A stretch of DNA of 64,000 nt from Hysterangium stoloniferum (GCA_015178975.1 WHVD01000150.1:124001-188000), one strand, 5' to 3'; positions 10,676 to 24,117 are shown, counted from the stretch's first letter. A program made the numbers and translations. The notes: generated from the letters alone by a model not told the origin.

Positions 10676-11420
10676 TGTTAAGTTTCAGATCTCAGGGCTG
10701 AATTTCCAGTGGATATTCCAGACACTTCCTGGAACATGTCCATGGAGTTTCAGAGAATTAGTCTGGGAGTTTCTGGGGATTAGTTTGGGAGTGTTGGAAT
10801 ATTACCAGAGTGCAGATAGATTTGGCTTCAGCTTAAGTGCTGTGCCCTCATGCACTCACTCAGATGTCCATATTTCAGAGAGCAGATGTATGCCAGAGTG
10901 TTTATGGATAATTGGAGTTCTGGGAGCTGTTAAGTTCCAGATCTTGGGGTGGAATTTCCAGTGGATATTCTGGACACTTCCCAGAAATATATCCACAGAA
11001 TTTCAGAGAATTAGTCCAGGAGTTTCCGGGGATTAGTTTGGGAGTATCAGAATATTACCAGAGTACAGATGGACTTGGCTTCGGCTTATGTGCTGTGCCC
11101 TCATGCACTCACTCAGATGTCCATATTTCAGAGGATGGATATATGCCAGAGAGTTTATGGATAATTGGAAGTTCCAGGAGTTCTGGATATCCGGAGTCCA
11201 GAGAGTTCCAAAGATTGAGCATACAGAAAGACAGAAGAGATACAGAGATTAAAACTAAAGAGTAAGTACATGACTATGGAAGGCTATATAGATGTTCCAA
11301 TAATTGTACTACAAATCTAGAAGTATGTATAATAAGACCTATTTGGAATGTTTCCAGATTAATCATACAATAACAAGTCAGATAAATGGGGAAACACAAA
11401 AGTTTCAAAAATTCGGTTGA
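10676..11420 (-). repeat. LTR family G, tandemly reiterated 5' part
   Basis: TGTTAAGTT(T/C)CAGATC occurs at 10676 and again at 10928, a 252-bp head-to-tail repeat. Each unit carries the TTGGCTTCAGCTTA-type core (10821 and 11070). A related copy begins at 39968. The right end is not resolved; 11420 is approximate. The long open frames here (122 and 117 codons) are repeat translations, not genes. Confidence 0.6.
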
Positions 11421-11734
11421 AAAAAGGATCACGTGTACAGGACGGATGTCATGCATCTGAGAAAGGTCGGAGGCGTAAGAGTGGTGGGAAGAAGGGAAGG
11501 TGTAGAACGGCATGTAGGAAGCAAAATGAAGGTGATAGCGAGGGGGTGAAATGTCGGAAGGGTTAAGGATAGAAAATCAAAATGGTCACTATCCATGTAG
11601 ACGGTACTCATATGAGCTTTCTCTTCGCATTTTTCTACTTTTTGTATATCAAAATTTGAATCCCTCATTCACCCAATTTGGATGTGTAAAAATATCACAA
11701 TACTACTGGTTTTGTGTGGCATAATAATAGTTCA

Positions 11735-12190
11735 CATTAAGGTGTAAATCCCCTATTCTCCTCTCTTTTCCAGCCGTTCTCCTGCACTCTCAAAAGATTT
11801 TCAAGCAAGGAATTTTGAAGGACCGTCTATAGACTGACTCCATTGTACTAATATAAAGGAGAAAATCAAATTAACGATAGCAGTTTGTCCCTCAGTCTGC
11901 CTTGGGGTTTACCCATTTCTAAATGGAATGTTATTCACTGTGAAGTCAATAAATAACATGAAGAAAGTTTACACATAACAAGTAACATTGAATAATGGTT
12001 CTCCATCATAATCCCTTCAATTTTTATTTGTCAGGATTCTCGGTGGTACTAAAATATGCAGCACTTGCATGATGGATTATTGTCTGTAGAAACATATATT
12101 AAACTACTCGATCAAACCACACTTCTGCTGACTCCCTATCTCTCCCTGCAAGTGTTTGAACACCAGATCCAGATCCCCATACTCCAGCGA
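11735..12190 (-). repeat. Source arm of the inverted host-gene duplication
   Basis: This is the 3' end and 3' flank of the hydrolase gene, matched in inverse orientation at 9603-9783 plus 10387-10675. The two arms enclose the family G LTR material. It contains the intact target site of the LTR found at 9784. Confidence 0.85.
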
Positions 12191-14337
12191 TCGCAATACC
12201 GTCGACACGCTGCGATTCTGCTCCCACTTCTCTCGTAAATACGAAGTTGGCTGAGCCTTGGCCACTCTCTATTGCGAATGGATGACTGCCATTTTCGCTC
12301 TTGGGGGTATTTGGAAAAGGCGGCGGAAATGTAAAGATCAAAGAAATGTCGAATTGATCTTTGTCTTCGTGGTATAGTAACAAGTGCGTAGACCAAAACT
12401 TGTGCCATGAAGCAACGAGCGCGGGAGGAGGGCCATGCAGTATCTCGGCGATATCTTCTACCGTCTTCTTACACCCAGTTGGTGAGGTTTCGGGCGACGT
12501 TACGTAAGAGTGGAAATCGCAGAGATTGATAGTTCCATAGGCAGGGTTGAAGTAGACCCCAGCTAGACCTCTAACGGGCAAGCTTGAGGGTTTTTTTTCT
12601 TGGATATCAGAGCGTGTGGGATTATCCACGGCGTCACGTTGGAGATTTTCTTCAGCAGAGTATCTCATGTCACATTTCCAATGGGTCATCTCGGTTTTTA
12701 ATTAAGTAGACGCGAAGGGACCCACCGAGAACTCCAATCAATCTGGTCCAGCCCTAGTGCCTTCTCAAGAAGTCTGTATTTAACCAAATCTACAAATGGG
12801 TCGTCGCGGAGTGTATTTGTAAGGATTGCAACACCGACTCCATCGTTTGGGGCACGCGTAATCAGTGAGGAGTATCCAATGGTGCCACCGGTGTGTTCAA
12901 TAAGCTAAGATGCCTTTAACAATAACTATTTTTAGCCGGAAATATTGCTACCCACATTACGGCCCTGATAGGAATAAATAGACTGTCCCATTCCATAAAC
13001 CTTAGGGCTGAGTTCAGGCCATGAAGGCAATGGTGTGGGGCACGTTATGCCATAAGCAGCACGACTAATTATAGATTCAGGAATAATGGCAGCATTTGTA
13101 ATGGGGTGCCTTCCATTCAAGAGAAGCGTTTGAAGCCATGTCATCTCCCAAAGACGTCAGTTTTAATCAAATGGTAAAGAAATTTGCAAACCAAGTCATT
13201 CGCGCTAGATATAACACCTCCGGGACCGGCATTGAGTTCAACCTCATCTTCAGTGGTCTCAAATGGGACTGGCTTGAAAACCAGTTTCCTTTTTCCCTCT
13301 CCCATATTTTCATCCATCCCAGTGCCTACAAAGCCATCGGCCAGGTGTCCGGATACCTCGGCTTCGGTCAAGTTGTAAGTGGTCGAGTCAAGGCCAAGGG
13401 GTGAAATGACGTTTTCGGTAATAAACTGAGAAAAGGAAATGCCTGTGACATGTTGTATAATCTGGGTAGCCAAAAAATACATTTCTTGAGATGATATGTC
13501 AGTCGGCTGAATAACCTTCAGGACACAATACCTACGGTTATTATACTGGAAACTGTAGAATGTCAGCTAGCACATTTTCCCAGTGCAATATTTCTACATA
13601 CGTATCACGAAATTCAGCTGATGGTTTTAAGTAACGTAAGTTTGATATCTGTGGTTTAAAGGCTCAGTATACATTGGATATAAGGCCGCTCAAGGTATAC
13701 TCACAACGGTAGCCAAGTTATCCGTACGACTATAACTCAGATCATGCCTGGGCAAGCCGGTCCTGTGACTGAGGATATCAACGAGGTTTGCTTGATTTTG
13801 TGCGGTGGGATCCTGCAATTTCCACTGATTTTCTGGTAATATATCTTGGATTTTCGTCTCCCACGTCATGGGAAGTGTCTTGTTTTCAGTCAATAATCCA
13901 ATTCCTATTGCGGTGAACAGCTTAGAGTTTGAGGCAATGGAGAAGAGAGTCTGTACGGGGACAGCAGAAGTTATTGAAGGAGGAATGCGTAAGGGCCAAA
14001 ATTGACTTACATCTGCATCTACGGGGGTTCCCCAGCGGTCCGCAATACCATAGCCTTTGGTTTCGCTTGTCCAGCCAACCCAATCACCCTTCTCATCCTT
14101 AAGCCTACGAGTAACGGCAATAGCAACACCTTTCATGCCCCATTCATGCCCCGTTCTCTCTAACCACGCTGTAAATTCATCATCCAGTACCAGTTCTGGA
14201 TGGCCTTGCCGTTGAAAGGAAGTCTGAGGGGATGCGTATGCAGCCACAGCACGATATGGTAGGATGAAGAGCTGTGTCGTTATATATAGGTATATCAATA
14301 GGGACATTATTAGGTCGGATGTGAGGGGGTGCTTCAA
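12099..14337 (-). CDS. Secreted beta-lactamase/transpeptidase-like serine hydrolase
   Basis: Penicillin-binding-protein-fold serine hydrolases of this family act on amide or ester bonds; the fungal substrates are mostly unknown. Eight exons (14337-14011, 13950-13705, 13648-13602, 13552-13536, 13484-13192, 13144-12956, 12904-12726, 12663-12099) join in frame to 620 aa. The catalytic triad motifs are all present: SNSK at 116-119, YNN at 210-212 and HTGG at 377-380. The first 35 residues have a hydrophobic core typical of a signal peptide, so it is probably secreted. A C-terminal domain of about 190 aa follows the catalytic domain, as in fungal relatives. Introns are 47-62 nt. Its 3' end has been copied in inverted orientation at 9603-10675. 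Intact and probably functional. Confidence 0.88.
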
Positions 14338-14855
14338 GTGCGAGAACTTCGGACTTGCATGCCATAGTTCTTATAGTTAACAACTGTATCGCTTGTGATA
14401 TTCTTGTCTACCTATCGCGGTTCGATTCCCCACAAACTGTGAGAGCGTCAGCGCTTATATTAGGTCGGGCTAGCGGAATCAGCTCCACAAAATATTCTAG
14501 GAGCATCCAAAAAATTGGATTTTGACAATTTTCCAACCCAACATTACTGAGGTAACTACTTATTTTGGAAAAGAAAAACATGTCGCGGCACTTGCGCGGC
14601 AGTGCGACCCTGCGAGGCACTTTCCTATAGCCCAACCCAAACCCGAAGCTACCCTGTCCACCACGCAACAGATCCTGGCTAGGCCCACACTCCATAGCGA
14701 GAATTTGCAGAATCTAGACAGCTCAGATAAAAGCCATCTGTTCTAATTATGAATGTATTTTTTCAACACCGTACGAATGCATATGAAACACAAAAGCAGC
14801 ACGACATAACATATACTAAAGACCACCGGCATGCAGTACTCCCACCTTCCACGCT
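14338..14855. other. Intergenic spacer, hydrolase promoter and RVB1 3' end
   Basis: The 518 bp between the 3' end of RVB1 and the start of the hydrolase gene, both on the minus strand, hold the hydrolase promoter. Short overlapping frames on both strands look like chance. No repeat recognised. Confidence 0.5.
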
Positions 14856-16583
<1,728 letters not shown>

Positions 16584-16866
16584 TTATGGCTTACGTCAGC
16601 ACCCACACAAGCGTTCCAGGTCCACTGTTGGGAACCACCTAGGCCACAGTTGCCCATGTTGAGATTATTTGGCGCAGTTCTGAATATAACTCTCAGTGAG
16701 TGATAAACCCCAGTAAGAAGTCACAGCTGACAAGTGCATTTGCTGTATGGAATGTGAGAACATAGCTTGGGCTTCATAAATACTGAGGGTGCAGTACACA
16801 ATACCAGATAGTGAGTGAATAAAGGGTGAGACCAGCAAGAATGTCGATAACCCTGTCATAAGAATG
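16584..16866. other. RVB1 upstream region
   Basis: This is the promoter side of RVB1, ending where the inverted repeat begins. No gene or repeat seen. Confidence 0.4.
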
Positions 16867-17966
16867 CGAACTTTTTTGTCATACTCACGCGATTGTACGT
16901 ATCAACCCAAAGTAAGTAGTTTACTTGATCGATAAGTGCCAGCAAGGACTCGGGCTGGATCCGGATAAATATTGGAATATTCTAGGGCTTGCCATTCGGT
17001 GAAAATGTGAATATATAAGCATTTTAAAACACAGAGATACTGCTGCAATGGAACGGGGGAATATAGACCACTGCTCTCGAGTAAACTCTCCTAGCCCCGT
17101 ATATGATCGATAACTAGCTCCCCTTTTCACTTTCACTCCAACTTGCCAAGAAGTCTTTGGACTAGGAGATAAACGGAAGCATGTAGGATATATTGGCTGA
17201 CTGTTGGTGGAAACTCTTGAGGTCCTGCATACGATTCGGAGCCCCCAACGCGAAGGTTCGCCACCCGCGAACATGACCTCAGGGATCCCCAAGTAAACTT
17301 GCATGGTATGGACACCTATATAATACTCTAGTAGCTGCCGTGGGCTAACTTCAAGAAGACATTCAGCACAGGCTACAGACTGGTCCACTGCGACAACGCG
17401 ACAATAATGTCCCATTATAATTAAATTCAAAGTTATCTGTCATTGCGGTTGGTAAAATCTATTTTTCTTGGTTTTACTCACATTCTCGTGACTTGTATCG
17501 GTGATACAAATTCCTATGTCAATCCGACCACGCTAATTCTAAGGGGATGGATGATGCCTGGATATACATAAAGCAATTCATTGGAACTGAAGGTGAGTAC
17601 TGTTATTATTGTAATAAGGCTGGAAGCAAGACAGCAACATTTGCGTGACGCCAAAATCTTACATTAAAGGATAGTGAACACAACATGTTTCTTTAGCAGA
17701 CTCGACGATCGTGAAGCATGCCTGCTGCGCCGGGAATTTTCGTGTGTAAGTGCAGTACTTATAATTTGGAACTAGTCTGTAAGAAGAATTCCTTTTTGAT
17801 TGTTAGTTTGACAGGAAAGCAGTATTTGTAGGGAATGCGAAGAAATGCCTGGCAGCAGACAACGGGAAACGAAATAGAAAGTATGACAATACATGGTAGG
17901 GAGAGGTATTGCTCGAGAACAGAGGTGGATGTTCCGCCAACTGTACTATAGCTATAACGACGACCA

Positions 17967-18166
17967 CTAGTTACAATGCTGGGGGAGGTCCAGTGTTTTG
18001 TGGGGGTCTACATAGTTAATTGGTCTTTGGCGGAAACGACTGTTCATCATCAGCATAATTTGTGATTATTACAGTAATGCATGACATACCGGCCGTAGAT
18101 GCCCGTCAATGCCGTCAAGCGTGCTTGAAACAGCAACTCCTCCTCTGGGATCTCAGGGTCATCCAT
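17967..18166 (-). CDS. Small two-exon protein of unknown function, arm 1 copy
   Basis: This is the arm 1 counterpart of 62693-62892. An ATG at 18166 opens MDDPEIPEEELLFQARLTAL, a roughly 50-nt GT-AG intron removes the next stop, and the second exon contains RRFRQRPINYVDPHKTL before a stop. Predicted 49 aa. The start, the intron and the stop are kept in both arms. Function unknown; it could also be an exon of a larger unrecognised gene. Confidence 0.45.
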
Positions 18167-18332
18167 ATTACTAAATAATCACCTCGTAAGACAATCGTGC
18201 GGATGGAGATAACTAAACCTTAACGAACTAATAATAATTGGAAGGATCCGTTGAATGGCCTGGGGAAGGATCACGTGAACGACTGCGAGGTCTGTTGAGA
18301 GGCATGGCCAAGTAAGGAAAACTACAAAAGGA

Positions 18333-18913
18333 TTAAGCACTGAAACGTGGTCGTGCCAATATAAGAATACCGCACATATTGCCATTGGTGCCCCAAAACC
18401 CAAACCCATATGGCAGGATCCTATAAGTGTGATCGTCCTGGGTAAATTCTGGCTCAATGTTAAGTCAAGGGTATAGGAGTTAGAGGGAAATAGGTGTGGA
18501 TTAGAAGCTAACCTGCACAAACTCTCAACAGATCATTGTACTCCTTGGATTGAAAAAATTCTGGCGGGATGAAGAGGCATGTCTTGCCTTTGAAGCGCAC
18601 TTTTAAGAACCACGGTAAACCGGGTGTGGAGACGGGTAACTGGGGGGGAGGATTCAGGCTCCTCCTCTGAGCCCTCGATTACACCTGAAGGTGTCTCCTC
18701 TGGTTCCTCAGGCCCAGTTGCAGGCATATGGGCGGGTGAGATGTGGGCTGCAGTGCACGATTCGCGTGGCCTGTTGTCTACGCGCAGGGGCTTGGGATCT
18801 GAACTGGATGGTTATCTCAACATCAGTTAGGGAACAAGGATGCGAAGATCGGGAGAGTACCATGGTGGGTCGCGTGTGTTCTTGGTGGAATTAGGCGAGT
18901 CATTGGAAGACAT
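18333..18913 (-). pseudogene. Unknown three-exon gene, arm 1 copy with C-tract frameshift
   Basis: This is the counterpart of the intact gene at 61947-62526. The acidic segment GPEEPEETPSGVIEGSEEEP and the C-terminal ILPYGFGFWGTNGNMCGIL are present. A run of seven C (read on the minus strand, 18642-18648) shifts the frame after the acidic segment, so translation would end early at 18533 with a different tail. The frame before and after the run is otherwise open. Either this copy is inactivated, or the run is a slippage or sequencing error. Confidence 0.6.
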
Positions 18914-19298
18914 TTCAGCTAGTAGGTGGGAGTGAGCGTTAGAATGTAGATTGTCCACAGAGAAGGAAGGGGAAATCTTATGTAGTTGAGTGGCGGTGTG
19001 AGAATTTGCCCCAAAGTTCTTCCAGCTACTTACCTTTAGGCCAGATCCCCGAACTACGGTAAACCGGTGCCACCGGTTGTGTGGCTGCTAGTCAAAAGAA
19101 TTGGTGGTGGGTTCTTGTTCTTATTAATTCGGCCCCGAGGAGACACGAATATAATCGGATGGCCCGAAAGTAAATGCTAGCTTTGTTTGGGCAGCAACCT
19201 CAGTACGGTGTCCCAACTGTATCAGGTCTAGATTCTGACAGCGATGAGTTAAATGCAAATGTCACCCATCAGCTCGCCAAATCCGAACTCATTACATA

Positions 19299-21880
19299 AT
19301 GGATAGTTTCACACTTAGAATTCTTGTTGACAATCGTCGACATCGACATTACGGCCGCCTTCTATCACTGCCTTTTTTCACTGCTGGCCGCCCAATATTA
19401 CCATCGTTCCCTCCACTATCACCTCCGCCGCTGCCCACTGTCATCGCCACCGCTGCCCACTGCCCACTGTCATCGCCGCCGCTGCCCACTGTCATCGCCG
19501 CCGCTGCCCACTGTCATCGCCGCTGCTGCCCACTGTCATCGCCTCCGCTGCCCACTGTCATCGCTGCCGCTGCCCACTGTCATCGCCGCCGCTGCCCACT
19601 GTCATCGCCGCCGCTGCCCACTGTCATCGCCGCCGCTGCCCACTGTCATCGCCGCCGCTGCCCACTGTCATCGCCGCCGCTGCCCACTGTCATCGCCGCC
19701 GCTGCCCACTGTCATCGCCGCCGCTGCCCACTGTCATCGCCGCCGCTGCCCACTGTCATCGCCGCCGCTGCCCACTGTCATCGCCGCCGCTGCCCACTGT
19801 CATCGCCGCCGCTGCCCACTGTCATCGCCGCCGCTGCCCACTGTCATCGCCGCCGCTGCCCACTGTCATCGCCGCCGCTGCCCACTGTCATCGCCGCCGC
19901 TGCCCACTGTCATCGCCGCCGCTGCCCACTGTCATCGCCGCCGCTGCCCACTGTCATCGCCGCCGCTGCCCACTGTCATCGCCGCCGCTGCCCACTGTCA
20001 TCGCCGCCGCTGCCCACTGTCATCGCCGCCGCTGCCCACTGTCATCGCCGCCGCTGCCCACTGTCATCGCCGCCGCTGCCCACTGTCATCGCCGCCGCTG
20101 CCCACTGTCATCGCCGCCGCTGCCCACTGTCATCGCCGCCGCTGCCCACTGTCATCGCCGCCGCTGCCCACTGTCATCGCCGCCGCTGCCCACTGTCACT
20201 GCCGCCGCCACTCATATCATTGTTGTTGATGTCAGATACCGAGTCTGTGCTATCCCAGCCTAGCACCCAGTACAATCGGAATCCTTCAGGACCCAATCAA
20301 TACAAGCACTGTCGTGAGTAATCTTCCACTGCCTCATATAATTATTGTTAACATTTTTCAAATAACCAATTCATAGCGCCTTCTAAAGACGAAAACATAA
20401 AGCAACTTCTCATTGAATACCACCGACGTGGCATTACCAACCGTAAGGTACTCAGCAAGCTACTTCTTGCAGAGCATGGGATCCAGATGAGGTACGACTC
20501 GTATGGCTCTCTAGATATTCAACCTCACTTTTTCTTTTATTAGTGAAGCAACTATTGCTCGCCGTCGCAGGCAGCTTGGCTTACAAGGTAGCGAAGCTAC
20601 AACGAAGAGTCTCCCAAATACCGTGAAGTGACAACTCGTTCTTGACCAAATAGCTCCAGATCCCACAAGCTGGCAAGGACCACGGGTAGTGAAGGAAGCC
20701 ATTGCTGCAGGGACTGGGGTTAACTTAACACGGTATGTGTGTGCATTGCAGCCTCCTGCATTTTTTAATAATTCTTTCTAGAATTTTTATTACACAAACT
20801 ATGTGGCTTCAAGGCCCAACTGGTTTCGCGATCAGACAACCCGGGGCAAGAAAGATAAATTGTTTGCCCCTTGTGCTATTGGGCCCTCATCAAGAGTGGA
20901 GTGGGGATGGTCATGATAAGCTTGCAGTGATTGGTTTTCCGCTGTGTGCAATACAAGATGTATGGTCAGGGGCATGTTGGGGATCTGGGTGCTTCCAAAC
21001 AATTGTCTGAAGGTGGCACTTGCATATTTGTATTTGAGCTTGATCGAAAAGATGGGCAGTGAGTTTTCCACCTGACAATTTATTGTACTGATGTAATATA
21101 GGTATGTCTGTTCAAACAACAACTGACTGTGGGAGTGAGACTGGCAGAGTCTTTGGTATTGTGAATGCCTTAAGGTGCAATGATGTTATGTCTATTGTTT
21201 TTCTACTGATGTTTGGGTATGTATAGAGAGACATTTTCACTGGATTTGTGTGTAGATGGCCTTCCTGCACACCACTTTTTAAATCAATCCACAATACTAC
21301 CATTGAGCACAGGTGGCTCCACTTCATCTCAAGTGGGGTTATAATGTGAAAGTACACTGGGATGCCAGCAAGGACATTTATAATCCAACAGACATTCTGT
21401 AATATTTGAACAGTATAATGACAGGTAAGGGGGTGATAAAGCCCCTAGTAAATACAAGTGGTGACTAAGCTACTGTACACTACAAGACCATAAAGCTCAA
21501 TGACTTGCAACATATCCCAATAAATCCCAACACATTCATCATTAGTAAGTCTTACTCATTGGATATCTAATTATAACTGACACATCACAGTGAGCTGGTT
21601 CAGTGGTTATGGCCAAAGCTCATCCAACAGGAGCTTAACCATTTACAAGATCACTTCAACAATCATTGGGTTTGAAAGGACAAACACAAGGTTTTGCCAT
21701 CTGGGATGTCACCTAATGTGGCACTTGGTACATACAAAGATCTCAGTGCTGAGAACCTTCTGCAGCCTGTAGATTGGGATGTGGTCCATCAATTGAAGGA
21801 AGAGTTAGGAGGAGAAGATCTTTTGCAATTTGTGAGTGCTAAGTATGAAAAGTATGCATCTGAAGTATGTATATGAGTCC
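19299..21880 (+). pseudogene. Integrase-like (rve-type DDE) transposon gene of the mushroom type, decayed
   Basis: Exon 1 from ATG 19299 runs through the minisatellite to SGPNQYKHC, then a GTGAGT donor at about 20313 splices to 20377 in frame. The next exon holds a helix-turn-helix segment (LIEYHRRGITNRKVL, then SEATIARRRRQLGL across an intron). Downstream parts include GPHQEWSGDGHDKLAVIGFP, then TTTDCGSETGRVFGIVNALR, then LHLKWGYNVKVHWDA, then LVQWLWPKLIQQEL and LPSGMSPNVAL. These are the conserved blocks of integrase-core proteins common in Agaricomycetes. Breaks: a TGA after LPNTVK where CGA is expected, a frameshift near 20970, and another stop near 21636. The part from 20830 on is CpG-depleted while exon 2 is not. 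Confidence 0.75.
19432..20205 (+). repeat. 22-bp minisatellite, about 35 units
   Basis: The unit is CTGCCCACTGTCATCGCCGC plus CG, repeated head to tail with near-perfect identity from about 19560 to 20195. Units near the left edge are more diverged (variants around 19440-19560). Since 22 is not a multiple of three, the translation cycles through three frames every 66 bp, and because the unit has no stop in any forward frame, all three plus frames are open throughout. It lies within exon 1 of the integrase-like gene. Confidence 0.97.
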
Positions 21881-22149
21881 TTGGATGTCTATGAGCTAAC
21901 TCTTCACAATGTCTGGGCTATCTCCAAGGCAATGTTATCATATATGTAAATATAGGACAAATAGTAAATTCAATTATCAATTGTCATTCTAATTAAAGCA
22001 TCACAAAGAAATGAAAGTTAACTAGATAAATCAATCCTAGTCAGTGACAGCCTGTTGCACTGCTTCCTTGTGCACAGGAGATATACTGTAACATTTTCAA
22101 TGGCAGGTGAGCCCCAATAGGATGTCATATTGAGCTTGTGAGAGTTCAT

Positions 22150-23330
22150 GTCTCTTTTTGGAGTGGGAGGTTGTGGGACTTTGACACAGATACAGTCAAA
22201 CTCTAGGCTGCAACAAATATCATTACACTGGTCTGTATTGAGGAAGTTCTGAATGGCACTGGCATCCTTGTCCCATGAACCACTGGTCTCATCGAAGCTT
22301 GAACATATGTATGTTATAGGATATGTATTTATGAGCAATGATATTGGGACATACCTGTGGGCCTGAGGGTTATTCCCATAAATAAATCCTACAATTTTGG
22401 CAGATGAATAGTAATAAAATTTACATTAATTGGAAGGACCTACCTTGCAGGTCAGCAAATAGAAACTCACCAACAGAGTCAATGACAGTGTGGTGTGCAA
22501 AGGCATCAATACACATCCCAAGTCTATCCATGTTATTTCTGGCCTCTGTGTTTCCAGAGAATTTGACCTCTCATGTTGGTTTAGGTAGCAACAGTGCCAC
22601 CAGGAATGCATTCCACCATATGGTGGGCTCACAACTTTCTGAGAAATCTGCAGTGTCTTCTACTTCATCTACCAATTTTCCAATGAAGATATCCTTTGTA
22701 TTCCATCTGAGAGCTTAAATTCAAACAATTAATTAGGTTTCAAATCACAGTTATCTATGGTTTGACTCACCTGGTATATTTTCAGCATTACTAGACCTAA
22801 TGCATTCATTAAATGACTTGACAGAATATTTGCCCCAGGCTAGAAGCATGAGTTCTGACTGCAGCTTGTTGAAATTCTCTGAATTGAATTGGCAACAAAC
22901 TTATTTCCACTCAAAGAGTGCAAAGTTTTTTTCTTGTATTTTCCCCTGCAAATCAGATAAATTACATTTCACACCAAATGGTATGGTTACATGTACCTCA
23001 AAGGCATATTTGTAAAGCCCATGGTCCAAATATCCACCCTGCCATCCACCACATCCAATGTGCTCTTGCCAGTTCTTCTGCACAAAAACTGTCTCAATTT
23101 CATCACTTCTTGTAACCTCAATGTCACAGGTACAACAATTGACTGTTATTTTAGTTTTTTGGCATTTATATGCCATGTAGGCCACATTTATGGTTACATA
23201 ACAGCTAACAGATGCACTGGTGTATCTTTTGCTAGGGCATGCACTCTCAGGAGCATCTTTTTCTTTGCACCATTTTATTAGTATAATAAAATACAAAATA
23301 TAGAAAATTACATAACATACCATTTTCAGA
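22150..23330 (-). pseudogene. Alpha-kinase (MHCK/EF2K family) relic
   Basis: Alpha-kinases are atypical Ser/Thr kinases that are expanded in mushrooms. Read on the minus strand, the blocks appear in order: FEVHVTIPFGVKCNLSDLQG area (23000), LQSELMLLAWGKYSVKSF (22830), TREVKFSG-like string with TGA instead of the R codon (22575), IDAFAHHTVIDSVGEFLFAD then LQ (22450-22510), GFIYGNNPQAH (22350-22395), and AIQNFLNTDQCNDICCSLEF (22200-22250), which matches the C-terminal CN..C motif of the family. Introns can be drawn between blocks. In-frame stops and almost complete loss of CpG show that it is inactive. Boundaries are approximate. Confidence 0.72.
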
Positions 23331-23414
23331 AGCAGTTGTCTTGTGCTTCATTCCAAATTTCTACTGCCATATGCTTGGACTGATTTTTTATTATAATTTA
23401 TTCCACCAATGGTG

Positions 23415-24117
23415 TTAAGCTCATCCTTGCTAATAGTTGAGGGTTTTCTGGAGTTCATCCTCCAGGATGCTCACATAAAGGTCAGCATCTATCTTCCCAT
23501 CAATTCTGGTTGCAGACCCAACCCCCATCCCAGCCCATGCATCCCCACATCATCAAATTTCCTCCTCTAAACTTGACTGTTCCCTCTACCAACTTATCAG
23601 TTGAGCTCTCACCCACATCTTTCCACACATCTTTCCTTCCATCTGACCCCAACCAATTAATTTTAGTCTCATCAGACCATATGACTCTCTTCCAGTCCTC
23701 TAGAGTCCATTCCAAATGCCTTTCTGCAAACTCCAACCAAGATTTCTGATGATAAGGGTTGAGAAGTGGCCTGTTCTCTTCACCACAGTCCTCATACCTT
23801 TGGTTTTGAGGTGGTGACACAATGTTTGTAAAGTAATGGGAGTGTTGATGATGTCCTGAAGTGCCTTGGTTGCCTGTGTAGCATTATTAACCTTCCCCAT
23901 GCAAATTACATATCTATCTAGCATAGTGAATATTGGTAGGGGTAAGCTAGGTGGGATGGCCACCAGAGGACTTGGGGAGGTCAGGACAATGCTCAGAGTG
24001 AATGTGACTGATTGTGGCACTGCTGAGATGAGCTTTGTGACAGATTTGAGCTCCAGAAATGCCAGAGTCAAGTAGAGTAAGAATGTCCTGAATTTGGCTG
24101 GAGGAGAGCTTTTGCAT
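23415..24117 (-). pseudogene. Tc1/mariner transposase, truncated and frameshifted
   Basis: From the ATG at 24117 the frame reads MQKLSSSQIQDILTLLDSG and LSSATISHIHSEHCPDLPK, the HTH region of basidiomycete Tc1-like transposases. After frameshifts, WTLEDWKRVIWSDETKINWL (first catalytic Asp, in DET) and MMWGCMGWDG follow, then DADLYVSILEDELQKTLNY and a stop. The QDN and final Asp of the DD34D triad should come next but are absent, so the 3' part is lost. The LINE at 24184 sits just upstream, in the 5' flank of this element. Confidence 0.85.

Larger units (their letters stand above)
16867..19205 (-). repeat. Large inverted repeat, arm 1
   Basis: The reverse complement of this arm matches 61655-64000 over its full length. 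Landmarks include the pair 16870-16930/63938-63998, the region around 18400-18520/62360-62480, and 19085-19203/61657-61775. Differences are scattered substitutions and a few indels, not the CpG-directed changes seen in old TEs. The arm keeps splice sites and small open frames (see 18333-18913 and 17967-18166). The other arm runs off the window, so the true length is unknown. Confidence 0.92.

Noticed and set aside
10668-11265. Two open frames of 122 and 117 codons
   Set aside because: They are translations of two copies of the same LTR repeat, in sequence that is non-coding elsewhere.
19432-20205. CRISPR-like array
   Set aside because: The 22-bp units are contiguous with no unique spacers, there are no cas genes and the genome is eukaryotic; it is a minisatellite.
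19324-20229. Second long protein (301 aa) in another frame of the minisatellite
   Set aside because: The unit is stop-free in all forward frames, so this frame is open by arithmetic; only the frame from ATG 19299 splices in frame to the HTH exon.
22404-22718. Plus-strand open frame of 104 codons
   Set aside because: It is the antisense shadow of the alpha-kinase blocks on the minus strand.
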